From Bacilli bacterium (GTDB lineage Bacteria; Bacillota_I; Bacilli_A; ML615J-28; CAG-313), in assembly GCA_017411715.1 (NCBI GenBank), contig JAFQPO010000004.1, forward strand, positions 1 through 64,000: a stretch of 64,000 nucleotides of DNA, read 5' to 3'. Shown here in pieces: positions 16,595-26,300 of the stretch. How positions within the stretch are numbered: the stretch's first letter is position 1; every line of letters starts with the position of its first letter. The notes beneath the pieces are model-generated. The model did not search any database. It was not told the origin of the DNA and saw nothing but the letters and a program-made list of their open reading frames with translations. The position numbers and the translations under genes were made by a program.

Positions 16595-18262
16595 ATGAAT
16601 AAATATGTAGAACTTGCTAACTTGATTTTTCAAGAAGATTTATATTCTATTGAAGAATTAGAAGCTAAATATCCAAAAAGAGATTTACCAGTGGGAGCTT
16701 ATGTAACAAGATTTGCTCCGAGTCCAACTGGTTTCTTACATACAGGAAGCTTATTCGCGGCACTAATTAGCAGCAAATTTGCTTATCAAAGTTATGGTGT
16801 ATTTTTCATCCGTTTAGAAGATACTGACCAAAAACGTGAAATCGCTGGTAGTGGGGCAAGTTTAGTTTCACAACTTGCGGCATTCGGTGTTTACCCACAT
16901 GAAGGTTATCTTGGTGATAATTTAGAAAAAGGTAATTATGGACCTTATGTTCAAAGCAAAAGAGCAAAAATTTATAAAAGTGTTATTAAACAAATGATTA
17001 TTAATAATCAAGCTTATCCATGTTTTTGTTCAGCTGATGACTTATCAGCAATGAGAAAACAACAAGATGAAAGAAAAGAAAACTTTGGTTATTATGGTGA
17101 ATATGCCAAATGCTCTAAACTTTCACCAGAAGAAGCAATTGAAAAAATCAAAAATGGTGAACCATATGTTCTTCGTTTTAGATCAACTGGTGATTATCAC
17201 AATAAAATTGTTGTTAATGATGCAATCCGTGGGCGTATTGAAATTGCTCAAAATGACCAACACATTGTAATTTTAAAGAGTGATGGACTTCCAACATATC
17301 ACTTTGCGCACCTTGTTGATGACCACTTCATGAGAACTACACATATTACTCGTGGTGAAGAATGGTTACCAAGTTTACCAGTTCATATTGAATTATTTGA
17401 AGCAATGGGATGGCAAAAACCAACTTATGCGCACTTACCTGTTATCATGAAACTTGATAATGGTAATCGTCGTAAGTTATCAAAACGTAAAGACTTAGAA
17501 GCCGCAGTATCTTATTTCTTAGAACAAGGATATCCTGTTGATGGTTTCTTAGAATATTTATTTACAATCGCAAATTCTAACTTTGAAGCATGGCGTGATG
17601 AATTTAAAGACTTAAGTCGTGATGAATTTAAAATGTCTTTTGATAAAATGTCATTAGATGGAGCTTTATTTGACCTTGCAAAAATCCAAAACCTATGTAA
17701 AGAAAAACTTGGTCATATGAATACCAAAGAATTCGCAAACAGTGCATATACATGGGCTAAAGAATATAATGAAGAATTAAAAGCTTTAATAGAAAGAGAT
17801 TATGATTATTTCTCACAAATTGTATCAATTGAACGTGAAAAAGAAAATCCACGTAAGGACTATGAAAAATTTTCTGATATTTTACCACTTATTAAATTCT
17901 TCTATGATGATCATTATGAAAGCATGAAACAAGATGCTCTTTTATTCAATGAAAATCTATCTAAAGAAACAATTATTAAAGTTCTTGAAACTTATCTTGC
18001 AAAATATGATTTAAATCTAACTGAAGAAGATTGGTTTGCGGTAATGAAAGAAGTAGCTGTTGAATGTGGTTTTGCCGCAACTCCTAAAGAATTTAAGAAA
18101 AATAAGGAAGCTTTCTTAGGCCATGTTGGTGATGTAGCCGCAATCTTAAGAATTGTAGTAACATTAAGAATGCAATCTCCAAATCTTTATTATGTAATGA
18201 AAATTATTGGTAAAGATAGAGTGGATGCTAGAATTAAAAATGCAATTGAATCTTTAAAATAA
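16595..18262 (+). CDS. gltX: glutamyl-tRNA synthetase
   Basis: A class I aminoacyl-tRNA synthetase of 555 residues that charges tRNA-Glu (and probably tRNA-Gln, if a GatCAB pathway exists). The catalytic core begins at RFAPSPTGFLHTGSL (HIGH-type motif as HTGS) and the KMSKS-type loop is RRKLSKRKD at about 290. The C-terminal helical anticodon-binding part is present. Compared with typical GltX, about 35 extra residues precede the catalytic motif (NKYVELANLIFQEDLYSIEELEAKYPKR). It is monocistronic, with a strong terminator directly after. Confidence 0.95.
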   Translation: MNKYVELANLIFQEDLYSIEELEAKYPKRDLPVGAYVTRFAPSPTGFLHTGSLFAALISSKFAYQSYGVFFIRLEDTDQKREIAGSGASLVSQLAAFGVYPHEGYLGDNLEKGNYGPYVQSKRAKIYKSVIKQMIINNQAYPCFCSADDLSAMRKQQDERKENFGYYGEYAKCSKLSPEEAIEKIKNGEPYVLRFRSTGDYHNKIVVNDAIRGRIEIAQNDQHIVILKSDGLPTYHFAHLVDDHFMRTTHITRGEEWLPSLPVHIELFEAMGWQKPTYAHLPVIMKLDNGNRRKLSKRKDLEAAVSYFLEQGYPVDGFLEYLFTIANSNFEAWRDEFKDLSRDEFKMSFDKMSLDGALFDLAKIQNLCKEKLGHMNTKEFANSAYTWAKEYNEELKALIERDYDYFSQIVSIEREKENPRKDYEKFSDILPLIKFFYDDHYESMKQDALLFNENLSKETIIKVLETYLAKYDLNLTEEDWFAVMKEVAVECGFAATPKEFKKNKEAFLGHVGDVAAILRIVVTLRMQSPNLYYVMKIIGKDRVDARIKNAIESLK

Positions 18263-18271
18263 ACTTAATAT

Positions 18272-18308
18272 AAGTAATGATGAATCTTTCATCATTACTT
18301 TTTATTTT
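18272..18308 (+). terminator. intrinsic terminator of gltX
   Basis: A perfect 13-bp stem (AAGTAATGATGAA / TTCATCATTACTT) with loop TCT and a T-rich tail. Confidence 0.92.
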
Positions 18309-18340
18309 TGAAAAAAATGATGTTAATTTTTTAATTTTAG

Positions 18341-18514
18341 TGATAAAATATAGATACATACTAATGACATTCGAAGAAGGTACTAATAAATTTAATGTGA
18401 ATTAAAGATCACTATCATAAATATGTGGTAACTAAAGATAGCCTTTCTAAAGGGAATGAAAATGGAATTGAAATAATTTATATAGCAGAATTCTTATTGA
18501 AAGAAACTTGGTAA
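18341..18514 (+). pseudogene. short decayed ORF upstream of the T-box
   Basis: A TGATAAAAT promoter element (18341-18349) precedes ATG 18364, which opens a 13-codon frame (MTFEEGTNKFNVN). One base out of frame, 18401-18514 reads on as protein-like sequence with an acidic, aliphatic C-terminal stretch (ENGIEIIYIAEFLLKETW) and then stops. A single-base insertion near 18392-18401 would explain the break. I cannot name the family. It may be the remains of a small gene or two chance frames. Confidence 0.35.
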
Positions 18515-18560
18515 TTTTGTAGCTTTAATAATAATTAAATTTCGAAATAGAGTTAATAAA

Positions 18561-18589
18561 TTGACTTTTTTATGATTTTTTATTATAAT
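18561..18589 (+). promoter_or_regulatory. promoter of the T-box/metNIQ transcript
   Basis: TTGACT (18561-18566), a 17-base spacer and TATAAT (18584-18589). This is the best consensus promoter in the window, placed so that transcription starts at the 5' edge of the T-box leader. Confidence 0.85.
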
Positions 18590-18595
18590 ATTGGT

Positions 18596-18876
18596 AATCA
18601 ATAAAATGACGTTGAAGAGAAGAGTAAATATTAGAGACTTTTATAGAGAGCTTATGCCTGGTGGAAATAAGTATTGTAGCTAATGTTGAAGATGGCCTCT
18701 GAGTAGCTTTGCTGAATAGTTAGGCAAGGACGTGTTTCGCACGTTATAGCGATAGAGTATAAAAATTATTTAACCAATAATAAGTACTCGATAAGGTTAT
18801 TATCGTGAGGTAATAATGAATTAAGGTGGTAACACGGGAATAGTCTCGTCCTTTCGTTTGAAAGGGCGATTTTTTA
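18596..18876 (+). promoter_or_regulatory. T-box riboswitch leader, methionine-specific
   Basis: Uncharged tRNA binds this RNA and prevents termination. The conserved T-box element TTAAGGTGGTAACACGGG is at 18821-18838. The terminator stem is CGTCCTTTC (18847-18855) with GAAAGGGCG (18860-18868), followed by a T run (18870-18875). The T-box AAGG...ACGGG can instead pair with CTCGTCCTT (18845-18853) as antiterminator. Stem I includes AGAGAGCTTATGCCTGGTGG (from about 18644). On its 3' side GAAG is followed by ATG (18692-18694) and GCCTCTGAG, the expected place of the specifier triplet, so the specifier reads Met. This fits the methionine transporter genes downstream. Confidence 0.9.
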
Positions 18877-18900
18877 TTGTGATTGAAAGGAGAATGATTG

Positions 18901-19938
18901 ATGAGTATTTTACAAATTAAAAATCTTTCTAAATCATTTAAAACAGGTAAAAATGTGACTTCAGTACTTGATGGAATTTCTTTAGAAATAAATAAAGGTG
19001 ATATTTTTGGTGTCATCGGGTTATCAGGTGAAGGTAAAAGTACTTTAGTTAGATGTATTAATCGTTTAGAACAAGCTGATAGTGGGAGTATTTATTTTAA
19101 TGATGATGAGATAATAGAAGTAGGTTTATTATATGGTAGCAGCTTAAGAAATTATCGTAAAAAAGTTTCAATGATTTTTCAAGACTTTAATTTATTAAAT
19201 CAAAAAACAGTTTATCAAAATATCGAATTTCCTCTAACCTTAGGTAAACATCATCATAAAAAAGCAGAAAATGCTAGCCGCATTAATGAATTAATTAAAC
19301 TTGTTGGCTTAAGTGGTAAGGAAAATTCATATCCAAGTGAATTATCAGGTGGTCAAAAACAACGTGTTGCGATTGCACGTGCTTTAATTAATAATCCGAA
19401 GATTTTACTTTGTGATGAAGCAACCAGTGCACTTGATCCAACAACTGCTGAACAAATCCTTGATTTGTTAAAAAATTTAAATAAAGAATTAGGATTAACG
19501 ATTATTATCATTGCTCACCAAATGAGTGTAATTGAACGCATTTGTAATAAGGTAGCCATTTTATCAGAACATAAGGTTGTTGAATGTGGAGATGTCTCAG
19601 AGGTATTTTTGAATCCTCAAACTGAAGCAGCTAGAAAATTAATATATTCTGGGCATGTTGTGACAAAACTACATGATTCTAAATTAATTAAATTTGAATT
19701 TAATGGTGATACTAATCAACCATTAATTGCGAATATTATTCAAGAATGTAATATTTTAGTTTCTATTGTATATGCTAACTCTTGGGTAGTAGATGATAAA
19801 ATATATGGACAATTAATGATTAAATTACCATACCATGAAAAAGATATTGATAGATTAAAAACTTATTTAGATTTAAAGAATATTGCATATAAGGAGGTGG
19901 AATCTGATGAATTGGGAGATTCTCTTAAAGGCCGCTAA
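18901..19938 (+). CDS. metN: methionine ABC transporter ATP-binding protein
   Basis: The 345-residue ATPase of the methionine importer. It has Walker A (GLSGEGKST), Q-loop (FQDFNLL), signature LSGGQKQR and Walker B LLCDEATSALD, then the C-terminal NIL domain (about 265-340), which in MetN binds methionine and inhibits transport. ATG 18901 is preferred over the TTG three bases earlier because GAAAGGAG ends 8 bases upstream. The gene follows the T-box leader directly and overlaps metI by 32 bases. Confidence 0.95.
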   Translation: MSILQIKNLSKSFKTGKNVTSVLDGISLEINKGDIFGVIGLSGEGKSTLVRCINRLEQADSGSIYFNDDEIIEVGLLYGSSLRNYRKKVSMIFQDFNLLNQKTVYQNIEFPLTLGKHHHKKAENASRINELIKLVGLSGKENSYPSELSGGQKQRVAIARALINNPKILLCDEATSALDPTTAEQILDLLKNLNKELGLTIIIIAHQMSVIERICNKVAILSEHKVVECGDVSEVFLNPQTEAARKLIYSGHVVTKLHDSKLIKFEFNGDTNQPLIANIIQECNILVSIVYANSWVVDDKIYGQLMIKLPYHEKDIDRLKTYLDLKNIAYKEVESDELGDSLKGR

Positions 19939-20596
19939 GGATACTTTATTAATGACAGGGATTTCAACCTTGATTGCTTATGTCATCGGGTTACCTCTTG
20001 GAATATTACTTTATATAACATCTAAGAATGGACTAGGGGCTAATAAATGGATGAATTTAATTGTTGGACCTAATAAATGGATTAATTTCATTTTAGGAAC
20101 AATTGTTAATATATTCAGATCAATTCCATGTTTGTTATTGATAATTGTATTAATTCCATTAACAAATATTGTTTTTGGTAAAGGATCATGGTCAGGTAAT
20201 TGGTATTCCATGATTGTACCTTTAGTATTTGCTTCATTTGCATTTATTGCGAGAATGGTCGAACAAAGTTTAAGTGAGGTAAATAGTGGAGTAATTGAAG
20301 CTGCTAAATCACTTGGAGCATCAAATTTCCAAATTATTACTAAAGTATTATTGACCGAGGCGAGACCTTCATTAATAAGTGGATTCGCAGTAACTGTTGT
20401 ATCAATCATAGGTTATACATCATTTGCGGGATACATTGCAGGCGGAGGTTTAATTGTTGAAGCATTCAATTTAGGTTATTATGGGACTGATAAATTAGGA
20501 ATGTGGATTTGTATTTTATTTGTTGTAATTATCGTACAAATAATCCAAGAAGGTGGATTATTGATTTCTAAAAAAATTGATAAAAGGAGAAAATAA
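19907..20596 (+). CDS. metI: methionine ABC transporter permease
   Basis: A 229-residue inner-membrane permease with about five helices. The ABC permease EAA loop is visible as VIEAAKSLGASNFQIITKVLLTEARPSLISG. ATG 19907 follows a very strong site, AAGGAGGTGG, by 6 bases. An earlier in-frame ATG at 19883 has no such site. The length equals that of typical MetI (about 217-230). It overlaps metN and sits two bases before metQ, so all three components form one operon. Confidence 0.94.
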   Translation: MNWEILLKAAKDTLLMTGISTLIAYVIGLPLGILLYITSKNGLGANKWMNLIVGPNKWINFILGTIVNIFRSIPCLLLIIVLIPLTNIVFGKGSWSGNWYSMIVPLVFASFAFIARMVEQSLSEVNSGVIEAAKSLGASNFQIITKVLLTEARPSLISGFAVTVVSIIGYTSFAGYIAGGGLIVEAFNLGYYGTDKLGMWICILFVVIIVQIIQEGGLLISKKIDKRRK

Positions 20597-20598
20597 TA

Positions 20599-21402
20599 AT
20601 GAAAAAATTTTTAAGTTTAGTTTTTGTTTTAGTTAGCATTTTATGTTTAGCTTCATGTGGTAAAGATGAAAAGAAGATTGTTGTAGGCGCAACACCATCT
20701 CCACATGCGGAAATATTAAATTGTAGTGCTGTTAAAAATTATATTGAATCAAAAGGTTATACTCTAGAAGTTAAAGTATATCAAGATTATGTAACACCTA
20801 ATAAAGCATTAAATGATGAAGGGATTGACGCAAACTATTTCCAACATACAGACTACTTATTAGGTGAAATTGCGGAAAAAGGATATAAATTATCTGTTGC
20901 TTGTGAAGTTCATAATGAACCGCTTAATTTATATGGTTTAACACCAAAAACAGATTGGACAAATACAACTGTTAGTATTATCAATGATAAATCAAATGTT
21001 GAAAGAGCATTTCAATTATTACTCGCTAATGGTTTAATTGATTCTTACAGTGTTGAAGATTTTAATCCTCAACATCCTGTTTATACATCAAGTAAAAATG
21101 TTACTATTGAATGTATTGACGCAGGTCTTTTAAATCGTAAAGTTGCAGAAGGTGGTTATGCGGTTATTCCTGGTAACTATGCCTTAACCGCATGGGGTGC
21201 AACAAAAGCTTCTGAATATAAAATCTTTGGTGAATCAATTGAAGTTGCTTATCCAAATATCATTGCCGTTAGAACAGCTGATTTAGATAGTGAAAAAACT
21301 AGAGTATTAGTAGAAGCATTAGCTCAAAAAGAAGTACAAGATTTCATTACTAGTAAATACGGACCAACTGTTAATTACATCTTTAAAAATTTACTAAAAT
21401 AA
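20599..21402 (+). CDS. metQ: methionine-binding lipoprotein
   Basis: The 267-residue substrate-binding component. A signal peptide with lipobox CLASC anchors it outside the membrane. The mature domain opens with KIVVGATPSPHAEIL and continues with KVYQDYVTPNKALNDEGIDANYFQHTDYL, both typical of the NlpA/MetQ family, whose ligand is L- or D-methionine. It is the third gene behind the Met-specific T-box, which supports methionine as substrate. No terminator is evident before the next promoter at 21406. Confidence 0.95.
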   Translation: MKKFLSLVFVLVSILCLASCGKDEKKIVVGATPSPHAEILNCSAVKNYIESKGYTLEVKVYQDYVTPNKALNDEGIDANYFQHTDYLLGEIAEKGYKLSVACEVHNEPLNLYGLTPKTDWTNTTVSIINDKSNVERAFQLLLANGLIDSYSVEDFNPQHPVYTSSKNVTIECIDAGLLNRKVAEGGYAVIPGNYALTAWGATKASEYKIFGESIEVAYPNIIAVRTADLDSEKTRVLVEALAQKEVQDFITSKYGPTVNYIFKNLLK

Positions 21403-21405
21403 GAT

Positions 21406-21434
21406 TTGCTAAAATTATTTAATTATGCTATAAT
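21406..21434 (+). promoter_or_regulatory. promoter of the acetyltransferase gene, very short leader
   Basis: TTGCTA (21406-21411), a 17-base spacer and TATAAT (21429-21434) preceded by TGC. The expected start site near 21441 leaves only about 7 bases before ATG 21448. Confidence 0.6.
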
Positions 21435-21447
21435 GGTGGTGATAAAT

Positions 21448-22020
21448 ATGCACATTGGAACTAAAGAGTTAGAAACCAAAAGACTTAATCTTAGAAAGAT
21501 GAAAGTTAGTGATGCTGATACCATGTTTAAGATGTGGGCAAGTGATAATGAAGTTACCAAATATATGACTTGGCACACCCATCAAGATAAAAGCGAAACA
21601 GAAGAAATTCTTAAAAGATGGGTTAGTTTTTATAGTGATATAAAATTCTATCATTGGGGCATTGAATTAAAAGAAGAAAAACTTTTAATTGGGAACATCT
21701 CAAGTGTTATCTTTGAAGAAAATACAAAGACTGTTGAAGTCGGATATTGTATTTCTAGAAAATATTGGAATCAGGGTTTGACAAGTGAGGCACTTAGAAG
21801 AATAATTGAATATTTCTTCGATAGTGTAGGAGTTAATGTTGTTCGCGCAACATTTGACACAAGAAATATTGCTTCTAGAAAAGTTATGGAAAAATGTGGT
21901 ATGACTTTTGAAGGTGTAAAACGCCTAGCAGCAGCTACTAGTAGTGGCATTGGAGATTTAGGAATGTGTAGTATCACTAGATTAGAATATTTAGGAGGTC
22001 ATCATGGCAAAGATAACTAA
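21448..22020 (+). CDS. GNAT family N-acetyltransferase (RimJ/RimL-like)
   Basis: A 190-residue acetyl-CoA-dependent acetyltransferase. It starts with ELETKRLNLRKMKVSDADTMFKMW, typical of the RimJ/RimL/SpeG branch, and the acetyl-CoA loop appears as YCISRKYWNQGLTSEALRRI. The acceptor is unknown; proteins or small amines are both possible. ATG 21448 is chosen because the promoter -10 lies at 21429-21434, so earlier in-frame starts would not be transcribed from it. The stop overlaps the next gene by 17 bases. Confidence 0.85.
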   Translation: MHIGTKELETKRLNLRKMKVSDADTMFKMWASDNEVTKYMTWHTHQDKSETEEILKRWVSFYSDIKFYHWGIELKEEKLLIGNISSVIFEENTKTVEVGYCISRKYWNQGLTSEALRRIIEYFFDSVGVNVVRATFDTRNIASRKVMEKCGMTFEGVKRLAAATSSGIGDLGMCSITRLEYLGGHHGKDN

Positions 22021-23236
22021 CGTGACTGTTGTTAATTCACATACATTAAGACTTAATGAAAATGCAAGTGTTAATGATGAAATTGATTTATTAGAAATTA
22101 GTAAAATCGATAATTCATTAATTGAAGCTAAGATTAATAGTGAATTACAAAAAGAACTTACTAAAAAGATAGAAGAAGCGCGTAAGGCTTTTGAAACAGA
22201 AAAGAAAGCATCAGTTTTAGAAGCTGTTAATCAAGTATCTTTAGAAAACATCAAATTAAAAGAACAATTAGTTACTGCTAAATTAAATGCGGAAAAAGAT
22301 TTAGAGATTAAATATTTAAATCTTTTAAAAGAACAAGAAGCTAAATTATTAAATGAAAAATTACAACTTCAAACTGAACTTGATACACTTAAAAATAAAC
22401 TAAGCCAAATTGATGAATTAAATAAAGCTAAGTTTGATTTAGCGCTTCATGAAAAAGATAGTATTATTAATAGTTTGAGACTTGAAAAGAGCATGCTTAA
22501 TGTTAAAAAACTTGGTGAAGAATTAGAACTTTGGTGTAACACTGAATATGAAAATTACGCACAATGTGGGTTTGATGGTTGCACTTGGGAAAAAGATAAT
22601 ACATCTATAAAAAATGATGATGAAGGAAAAGGATCAAAAGCTGATTACATCTTTAGAGTATTTACAGATGATAGTAAAAAATATGAATTAACATCAGTTG
22701 CCCTAGAGATGAAAAATGAATCTCCTAATTCAACTAATAAAAAGAAAAATGCCGATCATTATCTAAAATTAGATAAAGACCGCAAAAAGAAAAATTGTGA
22801 ATATGCTTTACTTGTAAGTGAACTTGAATGGGATCAAGCCAATGATTTACCAATTCGTAAAGTAAAAGAATATGAAAAAATGTATGTTGTAAGACCTCAA
22901 TATTTTATCACTTTCTTAAGCATTATTTATTCAATGAGTAAAAAGTATCAAGAATTGCTAATTGATGAAATAAAAGAACAAGAATTATTCAAAGATGCTA
23001 ATTTAATAAAAGAAGAATTTGAAAAGTTTAAAAATGATTTAATTGATAAACCAATTGCTAAACTTGAAAAAGAACTTACATCAATTATCACAAATGCTGA
23101 AGCAATTAAAAAAGCTAGTGATAAGATTATTGATAGTGCTAATGATTTAATTAATAAAACATTAATCCAAATGAAGACAAAAATAGAAAATTACAAGATC
23201 ACTAAAACCATTAGTAAGATTGAAAAATTAAACTAA
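22004..23236 (+). CDS. DUF2130 coiled-coil protein
   Basis: A 410-residue cytoplasmic protein. Residues about 35-175 form a long coiled coil rich in Lys, Glu and Leu. The DUF2130 domain (PF09903) follows: SKADYIFRVFTDDSKKYELTS, the conserved EMKNE, and a KKNADHYLKLDKDR stretch. The EMKNE/K pattern recalls restriction-endonuclease-like folds, and a nuclease role has been guessed for the family but is not established. AGGAGG precedes the ATG, which lies inside the acetyltransferase gene, so the two are coupled. A terminator follows. Confidence 0.85.
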   Translation: MAKITNVTVVNSHTLRLNENASVNDEIDLLEISKIDNSLIEAKINSELQKELTKKIEEARKAFETEKKASVLEAVNQVSLENIKLKEQLVTAKLNAEKDLEIKYLNLLKEQEAKLLNEKLQLQTELDTLKNKLSQIDELNKAKFDLALHEKDSIINSLRLEKSMLNVKKLGEELELWCNTEYENYAQCGFDGCTWEKDNTSIKNDDEGKGSKADYIFRVFTDDSKKYELTSVALEMKNESPNSTNKKKNADHYLKLDKDRKKKNCEYALLVSELEWDQANDLPIRKVKEYEKMYVVRPQYFITFLSIIYSMSKKYQELLIDEIKEQELFKDANLIKEEFEKFKNDLIDKPIAKLEKELTSIITNAEAIKKASDKIIDSANDLINKTLIQMKTKIENYKITKTISKIEKLN

Positions 23237-23244
23237 ACATTATT

Positions 23245-23282
23245 ACACCTTGGTCATATTAACTGTGGCTAGGGTGTTTTTG
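23245..23282 (+). terminator. intrinsic terminator after the DUF2130 gene
   Basis: A 12-bp stem including G-T pairs (ACACCTTGGTCA / TGGCTAGGGTGT) followed by TTTTTG. Confidence 0.8.
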
Positions 23283-23303
23283 TTTTATAAATAAGTCTAT
23301 AGT

Positions 23304-23332
23304 TTGTTTTGAAATAAAAAATATGGTATAAT
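23304..23332 (+). promoter_or_regulatory. promoter of the giant surface protein gene
   Basis: TTGTTT (23304-23309), a 17-base spacer and TATAAT (23327-23332) preceded by TGG. The leader is about 45 bases. Confidence 0.65.
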
Positions 23333-23385
23333 AAGCATAAATATTTAAGCAAATTAATAATATTATTTAGTTTTTGGAGGAGCAT

Positions 23386-26300
23386 ATGAAGAAAAATAGT
23401 AATATTGGAAATTTTATAAAAAAATGTTTATTAATAATAATATGTATTTCTTGCCTATGTTTTATTGATAATACGAAGATTAAAGCTGATTTAACAATAT
23501 GGGATGGAGAATCGTCTGTTGAATTTGAAACAGGTGATGGGTCTTCATTAAATCCTTATTTGATTAATAATGCTCGTGATTTTGCGTATTTTAGAGATAC
23601 AGTAAATTCAGGAATAAACTATTTAAACAAATATATTAAACTTAATTGTGATTTAGACTTAAATAATTTAAGTTGGAGTCCAATAGGTATTTCTAAAGAT
23701 TTTGGGTTTAAAGGAAATTTTGATGGTAATAATCACACAATTTCTAATGTTAAGATTGATAAAAATCAAGTTATTGATATTAATGAAGATTATTTTGGAC
23801 TATTTGGATATATCGATAGCGCTACAATTTCTAATTTAGATGTTTTTGTTGATATTGATGGTGTATCAACAGATATCATTTATAGTGGTGCGATTGCGGG
23901 GTACAATAAGAATTCTGAAATTAATAATTGTCATGCATTTGGTAGTATTGATTCAACAGTAAGTTATCAAGATGCTTATACTGGTGGGATTGTTGGATAT
24001 AATGAAGGTAAAATTATTAATAGTAGTTCAGAATGCCAAATTAGTACTAATAGTCTAAATCAATATAATTATTTCTTAGGAGATGAAAATGTTGATTATA
24101 CAAAACTATCATTTACTACTAATAGTAATATTCCAGAAATAATTAATGGTGATAGTTATAAAAACAATAAAGTCGTACTTGATTTTACAAATTTAGAAAA
24201 AGGCACTTTTGGTTATTCTACTTTAAAAACAATTAAAGTTAAAAATGTTGATGCTATAAAAATTAAAGGTGATATTTCTAAAAAATATGAAAGTTTTAGT
24301 TTAGATTTATCTGAATGTAGTAATGATATTGCAATTGAGTTTGAAGACTTTAGAACAACTAATTTGACAACCGCTGCAATTACAACTGGCGATACTAATA
24401 GTATTGATGTGTTAGTAATTTCAAATGGTAGTCATAATTCATTTGAAACATCAATTAATCATAGTATTTATGCTCCTAAATCAAATGTGATGATTGTTGG
24501 TGATGCAAGCATTGAATTAAAAGGTTTTGTTTCTGCAATTGAAGCAAATAATTTAATCCTTTCATTACAAAATGGATTTACTGCCTCAAATCATTTCCGT
24601 TCACAAGGTGCAATTGTTGCCAAAAATATGTACATATTAAATTCTAAAGGCGAATTTAATATTACAGGCGCAAAAGGTGGCGATGGTACAGATGGAACTA
24701 AAGGTAGTAATGCACAAAAAAGTGGTACTGGACCATGTGATCCAGGTACAGATGCTACAGCTGGTACAGCTGGTGGTATCGCAATTACTGTAGAAACTTT
24801 AATAGTTGATAATTATAAAAATGATGATATTACTGTTAATATTACTGGTGGCGCTGGTGGTGCTGGTGGAACTGGTGGTGCTGGTGGTAGCAGTACTACA
24901 TCTACATTTGAAACACCTGATAATGGTGGAAAAGGCGGAAAAGGCGGTGCTGGTGGTACAGGCGCAAGCGGATTAGTTTGTGATACATTATTAGTTAATA
25001 TAACTACAAATAGTATTTTTAATATTAAGTCTGGTGCTGGTGGTGCTGGTGGTACTGGTGGTGCTGGTGGAAAAGGCGGCGATGCGCTTTGGCCTTCTAA
25101 TAATGGTGGTACAGGTGGTACTGGTGGAAAAGGCGGTGCTGGCGGAAGTTGTAATGCTCCTCTTATTTGTGATACTATTTTGCTTCAAAGTGGTACTGTT
25201 AATGTTATTGATAATACTGTTGGTGAAAGAGGCACTGGTGGAGGCGCTGGTGGAGCAGGAGCTAGAGGTGGATCTGCTGGGAATCCTGGTGGATTAGGTG
25301 ATCCTGGTACTAATTATAAACATACTGTTACTACTGTAAATGAAGAGATTGAGTATACATTAGATTATAATTTATACGCAGGTGGGCTAGTTGGATTTAA
25401 TAGTCTAAATGGTAACATTATAGAAAGTTATAATAATTCTGATAATATTATTTTAACTGACAGCTCAAGTATCAATTACAATACATATGGTGGATCATTA
25501 TTAGGCTATAATTTAACAGATATATCAAATTTTAAAAATGATGATGATCTATTAACTAATTATGTTAATACTCATACAATAGTCACTTGTGAAAATATTA
25601 CTGATAATACTAATTATGCTATTGTTTTAGATAATTTAACAAATGAAAATGATGAATATATTAGTGAAGAAATTAAATCTGGTGTTGTAACATATCGATT
25701 AAAGTATAAATTATTAAATAATCATAAAGCTTTAATCAGTGGTATTATTACAACTGATAATTCTAATTTTGATGTTATATTACAAAGATATATTTTGATA
25801 AATAATGAATTTTATGAAGTAATCAAAATTGGTGAAAATGCATTTAGCGGTAAAAATATTTCCAAAGTAATTATGCATGATTACATTGAAGAAGTAATGA
25901 ATTCTGCATTCGCTAATTGTTCTTATTTAACTGATGTTAAAATGTCTAGAAATTTAATAACAATTAAAGAAGAAGCTTTCAGTAAATGTGTTAATTTAAC
26001 AAATATCACTTGGAATAATAAATTAAAAACAATAAGTGAAAAAGCATTCTTCGCATCAGGATTAAAAGAATTAACCCTACCTAATACAGTAGAAACAATC
26101 GCGGCTAGTGCATTTGAAAATTGTTATGCATTATCAAATATTGTCTTATCAAAATCGCTAATTTCAATTGGTGAAAATGCGTTTAAAGAAACAACTGTCT
26201 CTTCAATTGTTATACCGGATAATGTTGTATCAATTGACAAAAATGCTTTTAGTGGTACAAGACTACAAGTAGTAGTAGTAGGTGAAAGTGTTAATCAAAT

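Noticed and set aside
18596-18876. SAM riboswitch upstream of metNIQ
   Set aside because: The leader has the T-box element and stem I features; no SAM-I kink-turn or SAM core motif was seen.
24991-25297. Long open frames in other phases within the glycine-rich block
   Set aside because: They are repeats of Ser-Thr or Val-Leu produced by reading GGT/GCT triplets out of frame; no start signals or protein-like variety.
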